This document shows, in pieces, positions 1 to 7,717 of a stretch of 14,286 nucleotides of DNA. Position 1 is the first letter of the stretch. Each line of letters begins with the position of its first letter. Both the position numbers and the translations under genes were made by a program. The notes beneath the pieces are model-generated. The model had not been told where the DNA came from. It searched no databases and saw only the letters and a list, made by a program, of their open reading frames with translations. Source of the DNA: Firmicutes bacterium UBA4881 (GTDB taxonomy: Bacteria > Bacillota > DTU065); NCBI GenBank assembly GCA_002399235.1, contig DHDH01000030.1:19223-33508 (forward strand). The letters run 5' to 3'.

Positions 1-810
1 GTCTAAAGCCTCTTTACCTACAAGTTTTCTAAAGACTTTTCCTTTATTATCAAGAAGCTCCAATGTAGGGCTTTTTACGTTTTCTCCTGCCAGTAACAGA
101 CTTCCCTTTATTTCACCAGAAGTTGATGCTTTTTCCCCAACTTGAAGTATTCCTCTGGTAATTAGAGCTCCTTCACTAAATATCTCATAAGGATAATCTC
201 CAGTTAACCAAGGTTCACCCGACGAGTACTGCGTTTTGATAATAAACTCATTACAATCATACCCAACAAGGTTACAGAGTTCTTGTTGATCTTTATATAT
301 CTTTAACTCTGCTGATGTTAATTTCTCAGTAGAGAATATTATCTTTCCAGCATTACCAGGTGTTATTAGATCGGGTTCACACTTAGAAGCATAGATTTTC
401 CCAGAAGAGATTGTATAGATAATTTCGCTTTCATATTCGTTAAGAAGAGAAACATCGGGCCATTTTGGATCAAACTTATACTCTAAAACTAAATTTGCAG
501 GTCCATCCCCTTGCGCAATCCTTTGGGGGAAATAGTCCACTGAGAGCCATTCACCTGCACTTCTTCGCACACTCAATCTTGGTGGCGGAATAGTATATAT
601 TTTCTCGCCATTACTAGCATAGAAATCTCGACCTTCGATAGATAATTCCCATGCTTCTTCACTATCTATAAATATATTAACTGTATTTTTTTGTGCAGTA
701 TTATCAATTTTAGGTACCCCTGTTAAAGTCAGGTTCATTAATTGATTTGTGTCTTGGGCCAAAGATATTTGACTCCAAATAAGCAACAATCCTATTAGAA
801 GGCAAGTCAT
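1..810 (-). CDS. Exported beta-sandwich protein, N-terminal 270 codons (runs off window)
   Basis: An open frame of 270 codons starts at ATG 808-810 and runs to base 1 without a stop, so the gene continues beyond the window. Its ATG overlaps the TGA of the preceding chaperone-like gene (ATGA), which implies translational coupling. Residues 1-18 form a signal peptide (LLIGLLLIWSQISLA, cut before QD). About residues 25-140 look like a beta-sandwich domain with alternating hydrophobic strands ending in YESEIIYTIS. A second Ig-like segment covers about 145-225. Residues 229-270 (SGEIKGSLLL, then LELLDNKGKVFRKLVG) resemble the start of a carboxypeptidase-regulatory-like or usher-associated beta domain. 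I do not recognise the family. From its position after a chaperone-like gene, it could be a surface fibre, usher or scaffold component; that is inference only. Confidence 0.8.
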   Translation of the reverse strand, partial: MTCLLIGLLLIWSQISLAQDTNQLMNLTLTGVPKIDNTAQKNTVNIFIDSEEAWELSIEGRDFYASNGEKIYTIPPPRLSVRRSAGEWLSVDYFPQRIAQGDGPANLVLEYKFDPKWPDVSLLNEYESEIIYTISSGKIYASKCEPDLITPGNAGKIIFSTEKLTSAELKIYKDQQELCNLVGYDCNEFIIKTQYSSGEPWLTGDYPYEIFSEGALITRGILQVGEKASTSGEIKGSLLLAGENVKSPTLELLDNKGKVFRKLVGKEALD

Positions 811-1559
811 TTTCTGGCCCCCAGTTTTTGCTGCTTGCTTATTAAGAATTGCCCTAAGTCCTCTGCTAATTTGCTATCACCTACAAACAAATCCAATTGG
901 GCACAAAGAGTACCTTCATTAAGAGATTCGGACGTGAGTATCCCTTCTAAATTGCGCTTCGCACCTGGTAAAATAATTCCTGGTTGTAAAACTATCTGGC
1001 CAACCCGCTCTCCCTTATTATCTGTTAGGCTGATCTCTCCTTGAGCTTTAAAGTGGCTACTACCATTATTTTTCACCATTACTTCGACTCTCTGTGGCTC
1101 ATTCCACTTACCATAAGCTAAATCAAATCCCACTACTTCACCTTGGGGTCTGTCCTCAGCTGCCGCTAACATTACTAACACCGCTACCGCCGGTGCTGTA
1201 GTTTGGCTGTCTTCGGATATTCTTTTTAGAAGTATAGCTTGATAAATTGCTTGCGAGCAATCGACTCTTTTTACCTTAAGAACAGCTTTTTGTTTTGCAT
1301 CTACTTCAATAATGTTGGTCTCTGGTATCAATAATGGCTTATCTAAGGACAAAAACTGAGGAGCTCCATTCTCTCTCTGAGTTAAACTTACCAATTCCAC
1401 CTGTAAAGTTTCTTTTTTTGTGCCTGTATTATAGATCTCTATACTGAGATTTTCGGAAAACTCGTTGGCTTGGCCTTCAAAGAAAGCTGGCGCTACGATC
1501 ATACTTGCTTGGCCCCTGAAACTTATAACCAGAAGAATAAGTAGAAAAACTAGTTTCAT
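807..1559 (-). CDS. Exported PapD/Ig-like chaperone-type protein
   Basis: This is a 250-residue exported protein. ATG 1557-1559 is preceded by AAAGGAGAG at a good distance. A signal peptide covers residues 1-19 (MKLVFLLILLVISFRGQAS). The mature part starts MIVAPAFFEGQANEF and continues SIEIYNTGTKKETLQVELVSL, the pattern of the first Ig-like domain of PapD-type periplasmic chaperones and related MSP/COG1470-like folds. A second beta domain follows from about residue 135 (GFDLAYGKWNEPQRVEVMVKNNGS, then LSLTDNKGERVG-like strands). It is coupled by a 4-bp overlap to another exported beta-rich protein, so it may fold or escort that partner or be a structural partner itself. The diagnostic PapD residues cannot be verified by eye. 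A terminator-like hairpin in its own leader suggests attenuation control. Confidence 0.75.
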   Translation of the reverse strand: MKLVFLLILLVISFRGQASMIVAPAFFEGQANEFSENLSIEIYNTGTKKETLQVELVSLTQRENGAPQFLSLDKPLLIPETNIIEVDAKQKAVLKVKRVDCSQAIYQAILLKRISEDSQTTAPAVAVLVMLAAAEDRPQGEVVGFDLAYGKWNEPQRVEVMVKNNGSSHFKAQGEISLTDNKGERVGQIVLQPGIILPGAKRNLEGILTSESLNEGTLCAQLDLFVGDSKLAEDLGQFLISKQQKLGARK

Positions 1560-1586
1560 TTGTCTCTCCTTTCACCCGGAAATAAA

Positions 1587-1613
1587 AAGAGAGCCCTCCC
1601 TGGGGGCTCTCTT
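1587..1613 (-). terminator. Intrinsic terminator inside a 5' leader (attenuator)
   Basis: On the minus strand a 10-bp stem (AAGAGAGCCC with GGGCTCTCTT, closable by further pairs towards the loop) is followed by TTTTTATTT. It sits only about 30 bases upstream of the chaperone-like start codon. The next gene upstream (1764-3059) is on the opposite strand, so there is no upstream minus-strand gene to terminate. The hairpin must therefore lie in the leader of the 1559-1 operon, the layout expected for transcription attenuation. Confidence 0.7.
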
Positions 1614-1614
1614 A

Positions 1615-1670
1615 GAATGCATATCGTAGGTGTCCTCGCCTTTACCGGGACATCTTTATTGCCTATATTC
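1615..1670 (-). promoter_or_regulatory. Structured RNA leader element upstream of the attenuator
   Basis: Read on the minus strand, the segment begins GAATATAGG and ends ATATGCATTC. It folds into an interrupted hairpin: GAAT pairs with ATTC, ATA with TAT, AGG with CCT, and TGTCC with GGACA around an apical loop CGGTAAAGGCGA. An unpaired stretch CAATAAAGA lies on the 5' side. It abuts the terminator directly. Further upstream (about 1671-1725) GGAAGGAAATTCC can pair with either of two upstream segments (AATTCCTTTC or TTGGA), so alternative folds are possible. I could not match it to a riboswitch class I know; c-di-GMP-I, TPP, SAM and glycine consensus cores were considered and do not fit. Confidence 0.4.
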
Positions 1671-1763
1671 TTCATATTCTTGGAATTTCCTTCCCCTGAA
1701 AAAGTCCAATGAAAGGAATTAATCTAGAGTTGCCGAACTTAGTTTTTATAGGGGGTTGATAAA

Positions 1764-3059
1764 GTGAACAAAAAATGGTTTATAATTGTTTTTTCTGCAA
1801 TTCTATTATTAAGTAGTATGGTTGTGCAGGCCAAAGAACTAAATATTTGGTTGGTAGCTTCTACCGAAAAAGCTAAAATTATCAAGACCTTAACTGAACA
1901 ACATTTTACTGCTAAAACAGGTATTACGGCCAACTTCTCTACCATGACCTGGGAAGATGCTATGTCAAAAATTTTCTTAGCTATGGCATCTGGCGATGTA
2001 CCCGATCTTGCCCAGATGGGTTCGACTTGGCAAGGAGAATTTGGCTTAAGAGGTGGTATTGTCGATTTAGCCAAAGCCTTCCCTGCTGAAACTAAAGCAC
2101 TTATGGCTAATATGTATCCTGGTTCACTACGTCCTATAGAATTTAGAGGTACCACTTGGGGTATTCCTGCTGAAATAGGCAACATGCAAGCCTATGTCCG
2201 CACCGACATTTTTAATGAAAACGGTTGGCAAGTCCCCAACACCTGGGATGAACTCTACAAGATTTTACCAAAAATGCAAGCCAAAAATATGAACTTTGGT
2301 ATTAACTATGGAGCAAATGGCATTAGCTGGTTTGTCGCTTCTGCTTTCTTAAGGCAAGCAGGTGGCGATGTCTACCTTCCGGGTGGAGAAAAGTCTATTC
2401 TAGACACACCAGAATCCATAGATGGCTTTAACCGTTTTACCGAATTGTTCACCAAGCATAAAGTTCCTAAACAAATTCAACAAGTAGAAGACTTCCGTCG
2501 TGGTGCAATACCTCTTATGTGTATCTCCACTAATGTTGTCTATGGTGCTTACACTTATGCTTCCCCTGAGTTACAAGGGAAATGGACCACCGCTTTAATC
2601 CCTGGAACAGTTCGCAAAGATGGTACCATTAATCACTCCGGTTATTTAGGTACTAACAACTTTGCTATTTTCGAGAAATCGAAATTACAAAAAGAAGCTT
2701 TCGAATGGATCAAATGGTTTATGAGTGAAGAAATACAGGTCGTCTACTCTAAAGAATATCAAACAAAACTTCAAGGCGCGTTTAATGTTTCTCCTAATAT
2801 TAAGGCTATGGCTAGAATGGATATTAAACCAGAACATAGAACAGTCTTAATGAAACAGTTAGAACAAGATATCGGTATTCCCTTTGCTCTTGGTGGCGAA
2901 ACTGTTTGGAGATATGTCGATAATGCAACAGCATCGGTTGTGTTAAACGGCATGGACTCTGAAAAAGCTATCAGGCAAGCTGCGAAAGAAGTTACCGATG
3001 AAATGAACCGAAAAGCTAAAGAATTTAAGAGATTTCTTGATAAATTACCCTTAAAATAA
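1764..3059 (+). CDS. Extracellular solute-binding protein, family 1 (sugar ABC transporter)
   Basis: This 431-residue protein captures a substrate, probably an oligosaccharide, for an ABC importer. The start is GTG 1764-1766, preceded by AGGGGG eight bases away. Residues 1-23 form a signal peptide ending VVQA. The next residues (KELNIWLVASTEKAK) begin the typical first strand of family-1 binding proteins. The segment MSKIFLAMASGDVPDLAQMGSTW matches the family hallmark (ASGxxPDV-like), followed by WGIPAEIGN and YVRTDIFNENGWQVPNTWDEL. There is no lipobox cysteine at the cleavage site, so it would be free rather than lipid-anchored. No permease or ATPase gene is adjacent and a terminator follows at once, so it is an orphan, monocistronic component. 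It converges with a glycosidase-like gene that may act on the imported sugar. Confidence 0.92.
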   Translation: MNKKWFIIVFSAILLLSSMVVQAKELNIWLVASTEKAKIIKTLTEQHFTAKTGITANFSTMTWEDAMSKIFLAMASGDVPDLAQMGSTWQGEFGLRGGIVDLAKAFPAETKALMANMYPGSLRPIEFRGTTWGIPAEIGNMQAYVRTDIFNENGWQVPNTWDELYKILPKMQAKNMNFGINYGANGISWFVASAFLRQAGGDVYLPGGEKSILDTPESIDGFNRFTELFTKHKVPKQIQQVEDFRRGAIPLMCISTNVVYGAYTYASPELQGKWTTALIPGTVRKDGTINHSGYLGTNNFAIFEKSKLQKEAFEWIKWFMSEEIQVVYSKEYQTKLQGAFNVSPNIKAMARMDIKPEHRTVLMKQLEQDIGIPFALGGETVWRYVDNATASVVLNGMDSEKAIRQAAKEVTDEMNRKAKEFKRFLDKLPLK

Positions 3060-3065
3060 GTGTCT

Positions 3066-3099
3066 AAAGGGCGATCAGATGATCGCCCCTTTCTTTTTT
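3066..3099 (+). terminator. Intrinsic terminator of the solute-binding protein gene
   Basis: The stem GGGCGATCA with TGATCGCCC is perfect over 9 bp (effectively 8 bp with an AGAT tetraloop) and is followed by TTTCTTTTTT on the plus strand. It starts a few bases after the TAA of the solute-binding protein gene. Confidence 0.9.
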
Positions 3100-3144
3100 A
3101 CTCGCTTATGATTATCTTAAGGAGATTCACTAATATTTTCTTAG

Positions 3145-5130
3145 CTAATTCTTTTTCCACCGGAAAACACCTAAAGAATGACCTTCGGTTGGCAACTTAT
3201 TGAGTTCTATTTTAACTTGTTGAGGTTCTTCACCTAAATAGATAGCTTCAACTGTATCTGGTAGAGGAAATTCGAGATAAATCTCTTTTTGATTATCTTG
3301 ATTATAAAAGAGAATCATCTCTTCATCCATAGATGAATAGCGCTTAGCCCAAGTTACATTGAGACCTTCATCATCTAAGAAACGTAATCTTCTTAGTTCG
3401 CTTTTGATGAAATCTCTTAGTTTAAAGAGTTGTTCCATAAAACTCCAAAGCTCAGCATCTTCTAGAACGTGATCGTAAACCCAATAATGGGTACCTAAGA
3501 GAAAACTTTTTGCCGCGACCTCCTGTGGTTTAAGGCCAATTGCTTGAACATCAATAGCAACTGGTTTAGGATGAACCATGTCTACATGAATAACCTCGGG
3601 GAAAGCATATTTATAGATCTCTGGATGGCCATAAGGAGTATAAAGCCCCCAACCCGCATGAACAAGCTGGGCACCAACAAATTGACTGTAAATATCTCCA
3701 CAACCTTCCATGATATAAAATGGGGTTTCTTCGCTTTCGAGGTTGATGTCTTGGAGGAGTTTTAGATAACCAAGATTCCATTCATCCACTCTTGCATGGC
3801 CATGCTCTTTGTTGTAACAAAGGCGAGGATATACACCTATTTGATCTACATACATTCCTGTCGCACCCATATCATCTATAAGCCAAAGGATAAAGTCCTT
3901 TAAAACCTTAGTCCATTCGTTTTCGGTAGCGCACATACAACTAAATGATTCTTTTCCATATCTTTCGATATATTCATCTTGATTAGGTGTCCTCGCCGCC
4001 CATTTTTTGCCTAGTGAAGGGTAAAATTCTGACCGGTGGTTAAAGATTCTTGTGTTGATATAAAAACTAATCTTGCCACCAGCTTCTTTAACCTTAGTAA
4101 TAGCTTTTTTTAAATCCCTAATTGTACCTAACTCCAAGTCTGGAAAGAATTGGGGATACAGGGTATCAAAGCCACCCTCGTTCCAAGCAGAAACATAGAG
4201 ATGTTTAAAACCTGCTTTTTGGGCCATCTCATAAAGGTCGGGGATATCTGTAAATTTGTGGCACATCTCTCCTGATTGGAATTTGAAATCGTAATGGACT
4301 AAAAGACCATTTTCCTCCCAAACCCAAGCAGGAACTGGACCTGGTTTATACCAGCTAAGAGCCCAGGCTCTGTACCGTTTTGCCGCTTCATGCCAATCTG
4401 CGTTTAGATATGACAGTTCTGCTAGCTCAGAGTTAAACGGTTCTTCGCCGCCTACCTTTTCAAGACCTATAAGCATAGTCTCTGTAGCTTCAGTGTGCAA
4501 AACCGTAGTAGGAAAACGTTTATCGTAGGAGGCAATGTAAAAACCTTCGTTTTTATTACCATAAAAAAGCCAAGGCATGGAAGCACCACCACAATAACCT
4601 AGTCGATAAGTGCTTTTATCTGCCTCTCTTAAACAGCCTGGTACCCCCTCTACAGGACGACCTACCTGGTAATTATGCCAAGTGCAAGAAGCTACTTTTA
4701 CAGGAAGCTTCAAAGTGTTAATAGGGTCAGGAATAATTTCGCCATAATTGTTAGTGGTTACTAGTTCATCGTTATCAACTTTTAATCCCCAAAGGCACGG
4801 AAAGCGATAACTTTCTGCTTGCCCAGATAGTTCGCCATAGATTTTTTCTTTGGCGAAAATTAGTCTTACAGAGAGACCTTCATGATAATCTAGAGTAAGA
4901 GTTGCTTCTTCTCCCGTCTGCCAAGTGTAATTAGCAAGCAAAAGATCTGCTGGTGTAAGCCAAGTTCCAGCTTTTTTAACCATAAATAGTCCCTTTACAG
5001 GCTGCTTACCTAGTCTAGTTAGAGCGCCAGTTTTTTTGTCGATACCAATATCGTAGTTTGCTTTAATTATTAATTCCTGAGCATTCTCTTCTATTGGCCA
5101 GAAAAATGTTACTGGTTTAGCAATAATCAC
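3145..5130 (-). CDS. DUF6259-type glycoside hydrolase-like TIM-barrel protein
   Basis: This is a 661-residue protein with no signal peptide, so probably cytoplasmic. The GTG start at 5128-5130 is supported by AGGGGAGG eight bases upstream. Residues 1-240 form a beta-rich N-terminal domain. About residues 265-560 look like a (beta/alpha)8 barrel of the kind in clan GH-D/GH31-like proteins: HYDFKFQ (280-285), LYVSAWNEGGFDTLYPQFFPD, ISFYINTRIF, GMYVDQIG (D429) and FYIMEGCGD (E475). By analogy D429 would be the nucleophile, with E475 or a nearby acid as acid/base; this is inferred from position. Residues about 590-661 form a C-terminal beta domain. The barrel most resembles proteins annotated as DUF6259, whose substrate is not established. 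It is transcribed separately from rex (a terminator intervenes) and converges with the sugar-binding protein gene, consistent with a role in intracellular carbohydrate breakdown. Confidence 0.75.
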   Translation of the reverse strand: MIIAKPVTFFWPIEENAQELIIKANYDIGIDKKTGALTRLGKQPVKGLFMVKKAGTWLTPADLLLANYTWQTGEEATLTLDYHEGLSVRLIFAKEKIYGELSGQAESYRFPCLWGLKVDNDELVTTNNYGEIIPDPINTLKLPVKVASCTWHNYQVGRPVEGVPGCLREADKSTYRLGYCGGASMPWLFYGNKNEGFYIASYDKRFPTTVLHTEATETMLIGLEKVGGEEPFNSELAELSYLNADWHEAAKRYRAWALSWYKPGPVPAWVWEENGLLVHYDFKFQSGEMCHKFTDIPDLYEMAQKAGFKHLYVSAWNEGGFDTLYPQFFPDLELGTIRDLKKAITKVKEAGGKISFYINTRIFNHRSEFYPSLGKKWAARTPNQDEYIERYGKESFSCMCATENEWTKVLKDFILWLIDDMGATGMYVDQIGVYPRLCYNKEHGHARVDEWNLGYLKLLQDINLESEETPFYIMEGCGDIYSQFVGAQLVHAGWGLYTPYGHPEIYKYAFPEVIHVDMVHPKPVAIDVQAIGLKPQEVAAKSFLLGTHYWVYDHVLEDAELWSFMEQLFKLRDFIKSELRRLRFLDDEGLNVTWAKRYSSMDEEMILFYNQDNQKEIYLEFPLPDTVEAIYLGEEPQQVKIELNKLPTEGHSLGVFRWKKN

Positions 5131-5187
5131 AGGAATCGCCTCCCCTATTTTCTATTTAGATTCTCAGGGAAAAGTAATTGTCCTGCA

Positions 5188-5215
5188 CAAAAAAGAGACC
5201 GCTAAACGGTCTCTT
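5188..5215 (-). terminator. Terminator of the hydrogenase-rex operon
   Basis: On the minus strand AAGAGACCG pairs with CGGTCTCTT (9 bp, 5-base loop) and is followed by a run of T. The hairpin includes the first bases of the rex TAA stop codon, so it ends the operon immediately after rex and separates it from the glycosidase-like gene. Confidence 0.9.
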
Positions 5216-5861
5216 AATTGGTTAAATTATTCTCTACCCTAGATTCTTCAAGACGGAACGAGAGTTTTAACAAGCTCTCTTGAATATGAACATTTTCAAT
5301 AACAACACCATCTGGTACTTCGGGAAATCGCGGAGCAAAATTCCAGATACCTTTGACACCACCAGCGACTAAAATGTCTACAACTGATTGAACACTCTCT
5401 GGATCGACAGCTAAAGCGGCAATCGATACTTTATGGGTAGCTAGGTAATAAGGTAGTTCCTTGATACTTTTTACAGGTTCTAATAGCATACCAAAGGTTT
5501 CTCCTTGTAGCTGGGGATTAATATCAAATGCAGCCATAAAGTTGAAACTATATTTGCTAAAACCATTGTAAGTTAAAAGCGCTTGCCCTAACTTACCTAC
5601 TCCCACCAAAATCATATTGTTGCGTTTATCTACACCTAAAAGCTTTTCTAGTTCGGCAATAAGATTATTAATTCTATAACCATAGCCACTTTGTCCTACA
5701 CCTAGTTTGGAGAGATCGGTCCTTACTTGCGAAGGTGATATTTTAATATGAGTAGCTAATTCCTCGGAAGAAACGCGTAAAACACCATACTGCCGCAGAT
5801 GTACTAGCCTTCGATAATAACGAGCCAATCTTTTAATATAGACATCGGAATTGAAATCCAC
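5214..5861 (-). CDS. rex: Redox-sensing transcriptional repressor Rex
   Basis: Rex binds operator DNA and is released when the NADH/NAD ratio rises, derepressing fermentative and hydrogenase genes. Here the N-terminal winged helix includes VSSEELATHIKISPSQVRTDLSKLG and GYGYRINNL. The Rossmann domain carries VGVGKLGQALL and AAFDINP. The C-terminal signature is FAPRFPEVPDGVVIENVHIQESLLKLSF. The start is GTG 5859-5861: AGAGGTG lies six bases upstream, whereas the more upstream GTG at 5868-5870 is inside that ribosome-binding site. This gives 215 residues, normal for Rex. The gene follows the group B hydrogenase by about 14 bases and ends in a strong terminator. Oddities: the usual RKDL of the recognition helix is RTDL, and the basic GKRG-type wing is GQSG, so DNA recognition may be altered. 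Family assignment is secure. Confidence 0.95.
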   Translation of the reverse strand: MDFNSDVYIKRLARYYRRLVHLRQYGVLRVSSEELATHIKISPSQVRTDLSKLGVGQSGYGYRINNLIAELEKLLGVDKRNNMILVGVGKLGQALLTYNGFSKYSFNFMAAFDINPQLQGETFGMLLEPVKSIKELPYYLATHKVSIAALAVDPESVQSVVDILVAGGVKGIWNFAPRFPEVPDGVVIENVHIQESLLKLSFRLEESRVENNLTN

Positions 5862-5875
5862 CAGATGCACCTCTT

Positions 5876-7303
5876 TTATTTAGATTGACTTTCTTGTTTT
5901 TGATCTCTTGAGGCAGATTCGGTTTCTAATATTTTGCGACTTAAATTAGAATCAACTAAAGTTCCTGGACCACCTAAACAACCACCAACACAAGCCATTC
6001 CTTCTAAGAAATCGACATCGATCTTACCAGCCTTGGCTAATAAAAGGGCAGTTTTACATTCAGCCAGTCCATTTAACGCTTTCGATTTTACATCTTTATG
6101 GGTACCTAAAGCTGCCGATACTCCACCTGACTTAGCAAAACCTAAACCATACTTCGAGGGGTTGTCAGTTAAAGGTACTCCTTCTATGGCAGCTAAATTA
6201 ATATCTTTAGCTACAAACATACAAGCTAACTCTTCAAAAGTAAGAACAGCGTCAACTAGATCTTGAGCTTCTTCTTTCTTTGCTAAACAAGGGCCAATAA
6301 ATACAATAAAAGCATTAGGATCTTCCTTGCGTACCTTGCTAGCTAAATAAGCCATCGGGCTTAACTGGTGAGAAACATGCTCTTTTAATTGAGGAAAATG
6401 CTTTTCAACTAGATTTTTATAAGCTGGACAACACGAGTTAGTTAACCAGCCATTAATCTCTTCATCAGCTTCTAAATTAGCTATATCATCAGCAGCTACA
6501 GCTACCTCTTTAACTTCTTTAAACCCTAAATCTTTAAGACCTGCGATAACTTGGCCCAAAGATACACTACGGCCAAATTGCCCAGCTACAGCTGGTGCAA
6601 CTAGAGCTATTGAATGAGCATTATCGTTGAGTTTTTTAATAACTGGAACAATCTCAGACTTATAGCTAATAGCACCAAACGGGCATCCTACGGTGCAAGC
6701 CCCGCAAGTGACACATTTTTCTTCGTTAATAACAGCGTGTCTATCTTCACCCGAACTAATTGCCCCTACCTGACAGGATCTTTCACAAGGTCTTTGTACT
6801 TGCAAAATAGCACCGAAAGAACAAGCTTTGGCACACATTCCACACTCGACACACTTTTCTTTATCAATTACAGCTTTGCCATTTAGGATGTGAATAGCTT
6901 TTTTGGGACAACTATTAACACAGTTATGGGCTACACAGTTTCTACAAGCGTCTGTTACTAAGATAGCGTCAATTGGGCAACGATCGCAGGCAATGTCAAT
7001 CACTCTCAACATTGAACCTTTGATCTTATCTCTTTTCAAAGACCTAATAACTGCGTTAACTAGGGGCTCCCGGTCTTGAGTAGGATCTTCGCCAACAGCT
7101 AATCTGATGCGTTCTTTGAGAACTGCTCTTTCTTTAAATTGGCAGCAGCGATAATTACGAATACCTTGATCATAAAGCTTATATGGAAGTTCTTCTGCTT
7201 CTCTTAAAAGTTTGCCTTGAAAGGTTAGCCTAGCTACTTCCGTAAGAACTTGGCGTCTTATTTTATCAATTTCCGTCAAAAGTCTAGGCATCCAAGCCAC
7301 CAC
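5876..7303 (-). CDS. Monomeric [FeFe]-hydrogenase, group B type
   Basis: This is a 475-residue (GTG start) putative ferredoxin-linked hydrogenase interconverting H2 with protons and electrons. The N-terminal RCCQFKERAVLKERIRLAVG segment (52-71) is typical of the group B1/B3 family. Iron-sulfur motifs follow: C120-x2-C-x4-C-x3-C132, C151-x2-C-x2-C-x3-C161 and C197-x2-C-x2-C-x3-C207, with extra cysteines at 106, 109, 173 and 177. H-cluster motifs are NSCCPAY (L1, ligand C292), FIGPCLAKKEE (L2, C339) and EGMACVGGCLGGPG (L3, C438 and C442). L2 has GPC where group A enzymes have MPC. The start is unresolved: GTG 7303, GTG 7300 and ATG 7291 are all in frame and overlap the end of the preceding ferredoxin gene. 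No maturase genes or partner NuoF-like subunits are in the window. Catalysis is inferred from intact ligands; a regulatory role is not excluded. Confidence 0.9.
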   Translation of the reverse strand: MVAWMPRLLTEIDKIRRQVLTEVARLTFQGKLLREAEELPYKLYDQGIRNYRCCQFKERAVLKERIRLAVGEDPTQDREPLVNAVIRSLKRDKIKGSMLRVIDIACDRCPIDAILVTDACRNCVAHNCVNSCPKKAIHILNGKAVIDKEKCVECGMCAKACSFGAILQVQRPCERSCQVGAISSGEDRHAVINEEKCVTCGACTVGCPFGAISYKSEIVPVIKKLNDNAHSIALVAPAVAGQFGRSVSLGQVIAGLKDLGFKEVKEVAVAADDIANLEADEEINGWLTNSCCPAYKNLVEKHFPQLKEHVSHQLSPMAYLASKVRKEDPNAFIVFIGPCLAKKEEAQDLVDAVLTFEELACMFVAKDINLAAIEGVPLTDNPSKYGLGFAKSGGVSAALGTHKDVKSKALNGLAECKTALLLAKAGKIDVDFLEGMACVGGCLGGPGTLVDSNLSRKILETESASRDQKQESQSK

Positions 7304-7538
7304 CGATCTCTTGCAATAGTACTACTAATTTTTCCGGAGTCATTTGATGGTATATAGTTCCGTTGATACGCACATTAGGACCTTGATCGCAAGCTCCCAA
7401 GCAATGCATACCTCTTACCGTTACTTTCGATTTAATCCTTGCAGGTAATTCTTCAATTGATGCAAATATCTCTTCACTGCCCATTAGATGGCAAGCTGTT
7501 CCTAAACAAATCTCTAAATAAATCATCTTGTATAACAA
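7284..7538 (-). CDS. Small thioredoxin-like [2Fe-2S] ferredoxin
   Basis: This is an 84-residue protein of the NuoE C-terminal/thioredoxin-like [2Fe-2S] family. The cluster cysteines are C11-x4-C16 (CLGTAC) and C46-x3-C50 (CLGAC), the canonical spacing, and the typical HLMGSEEIF and GPNVRING segments are present. It would carry electrons for, or dock with, the downstream hydrogenase, whose start overlaps its TAG. The start is uncertain. TTG 7536-7538 has AGGGG only about four bases upstream; ATG 7524-7526 gives the N-terminus MIYLEICLG, closer to relatives, but its ribosome-binding site is about 15 bases away. The operon context matches NuoE-like subunits that accompany [FeFe]-hydrogenases, although the NuoF partner is absent. 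Confidence 0.88.
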   Translation of the reverse strand: MLYKMIYLEICLGTACHLMGSEEIFASIEELPARIKSKVTVRGMHCLGACDQGPNVRINGTIYHQMTPEKLVVLLQEIGGGLDA

Positions 7539-7547
7539 ATTACCCCT

Positions 7548-7601
7548 AAAAAGCCCACTATCTTTAGCTGCGGGAGGAATATGGGTTAACTTGTTTCCTC
7601 C
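7548..7601 (-). promoter_or_regulatory. Two competing hairpins in the operon's 179-bp internal gap
   Basis: Within the non-coding stretch 7539-7717, the minus strand carries a textbook Shine-Dalgarno AAAGGAGG (7597-7604) with no start codon at a usable distance. Its GGAGGAA pairs perfectly with TTCCTCC at 7573-7579. The overlapping CCCGC (7570-7574) can instead pair with GTGGG (7554-7558), and that second hairpin is followed by CTTTTTA just before the ferredoxin gene, resembling a weak terminator. The two folds share bases and exclude each other. This could tune expression of the distal three genes; it is an inference from pairing alone. Confidence 0.3.
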
Positions 7602-7717
7602 TTTCTCTCAAAATATCCCTCAAAGCATCTTGCAAAATAACTTTGCACAATCTTTGCTCTTCTTTGTATCAATTTTATTTAAATTTTTATTCTTACCTAA
7701 GTCGTAGCCGAAAGTCA

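Noticed and set aside
1615..1763. Known riboswitch class (c-di-GMP-I, TPP, SAM, glycine) in the 1559 leader
   Set aside because: None of the conserved core motifs of these classes was found, so only a generic structured leader is claimed.
1739..2185. 148-residue minus-strand ORF under the solute-binding protein gene
   Set aside because: It is a shadow frame of a clearly conserved plus-strand gene, with no ribosome-binding site or recognisable domain.
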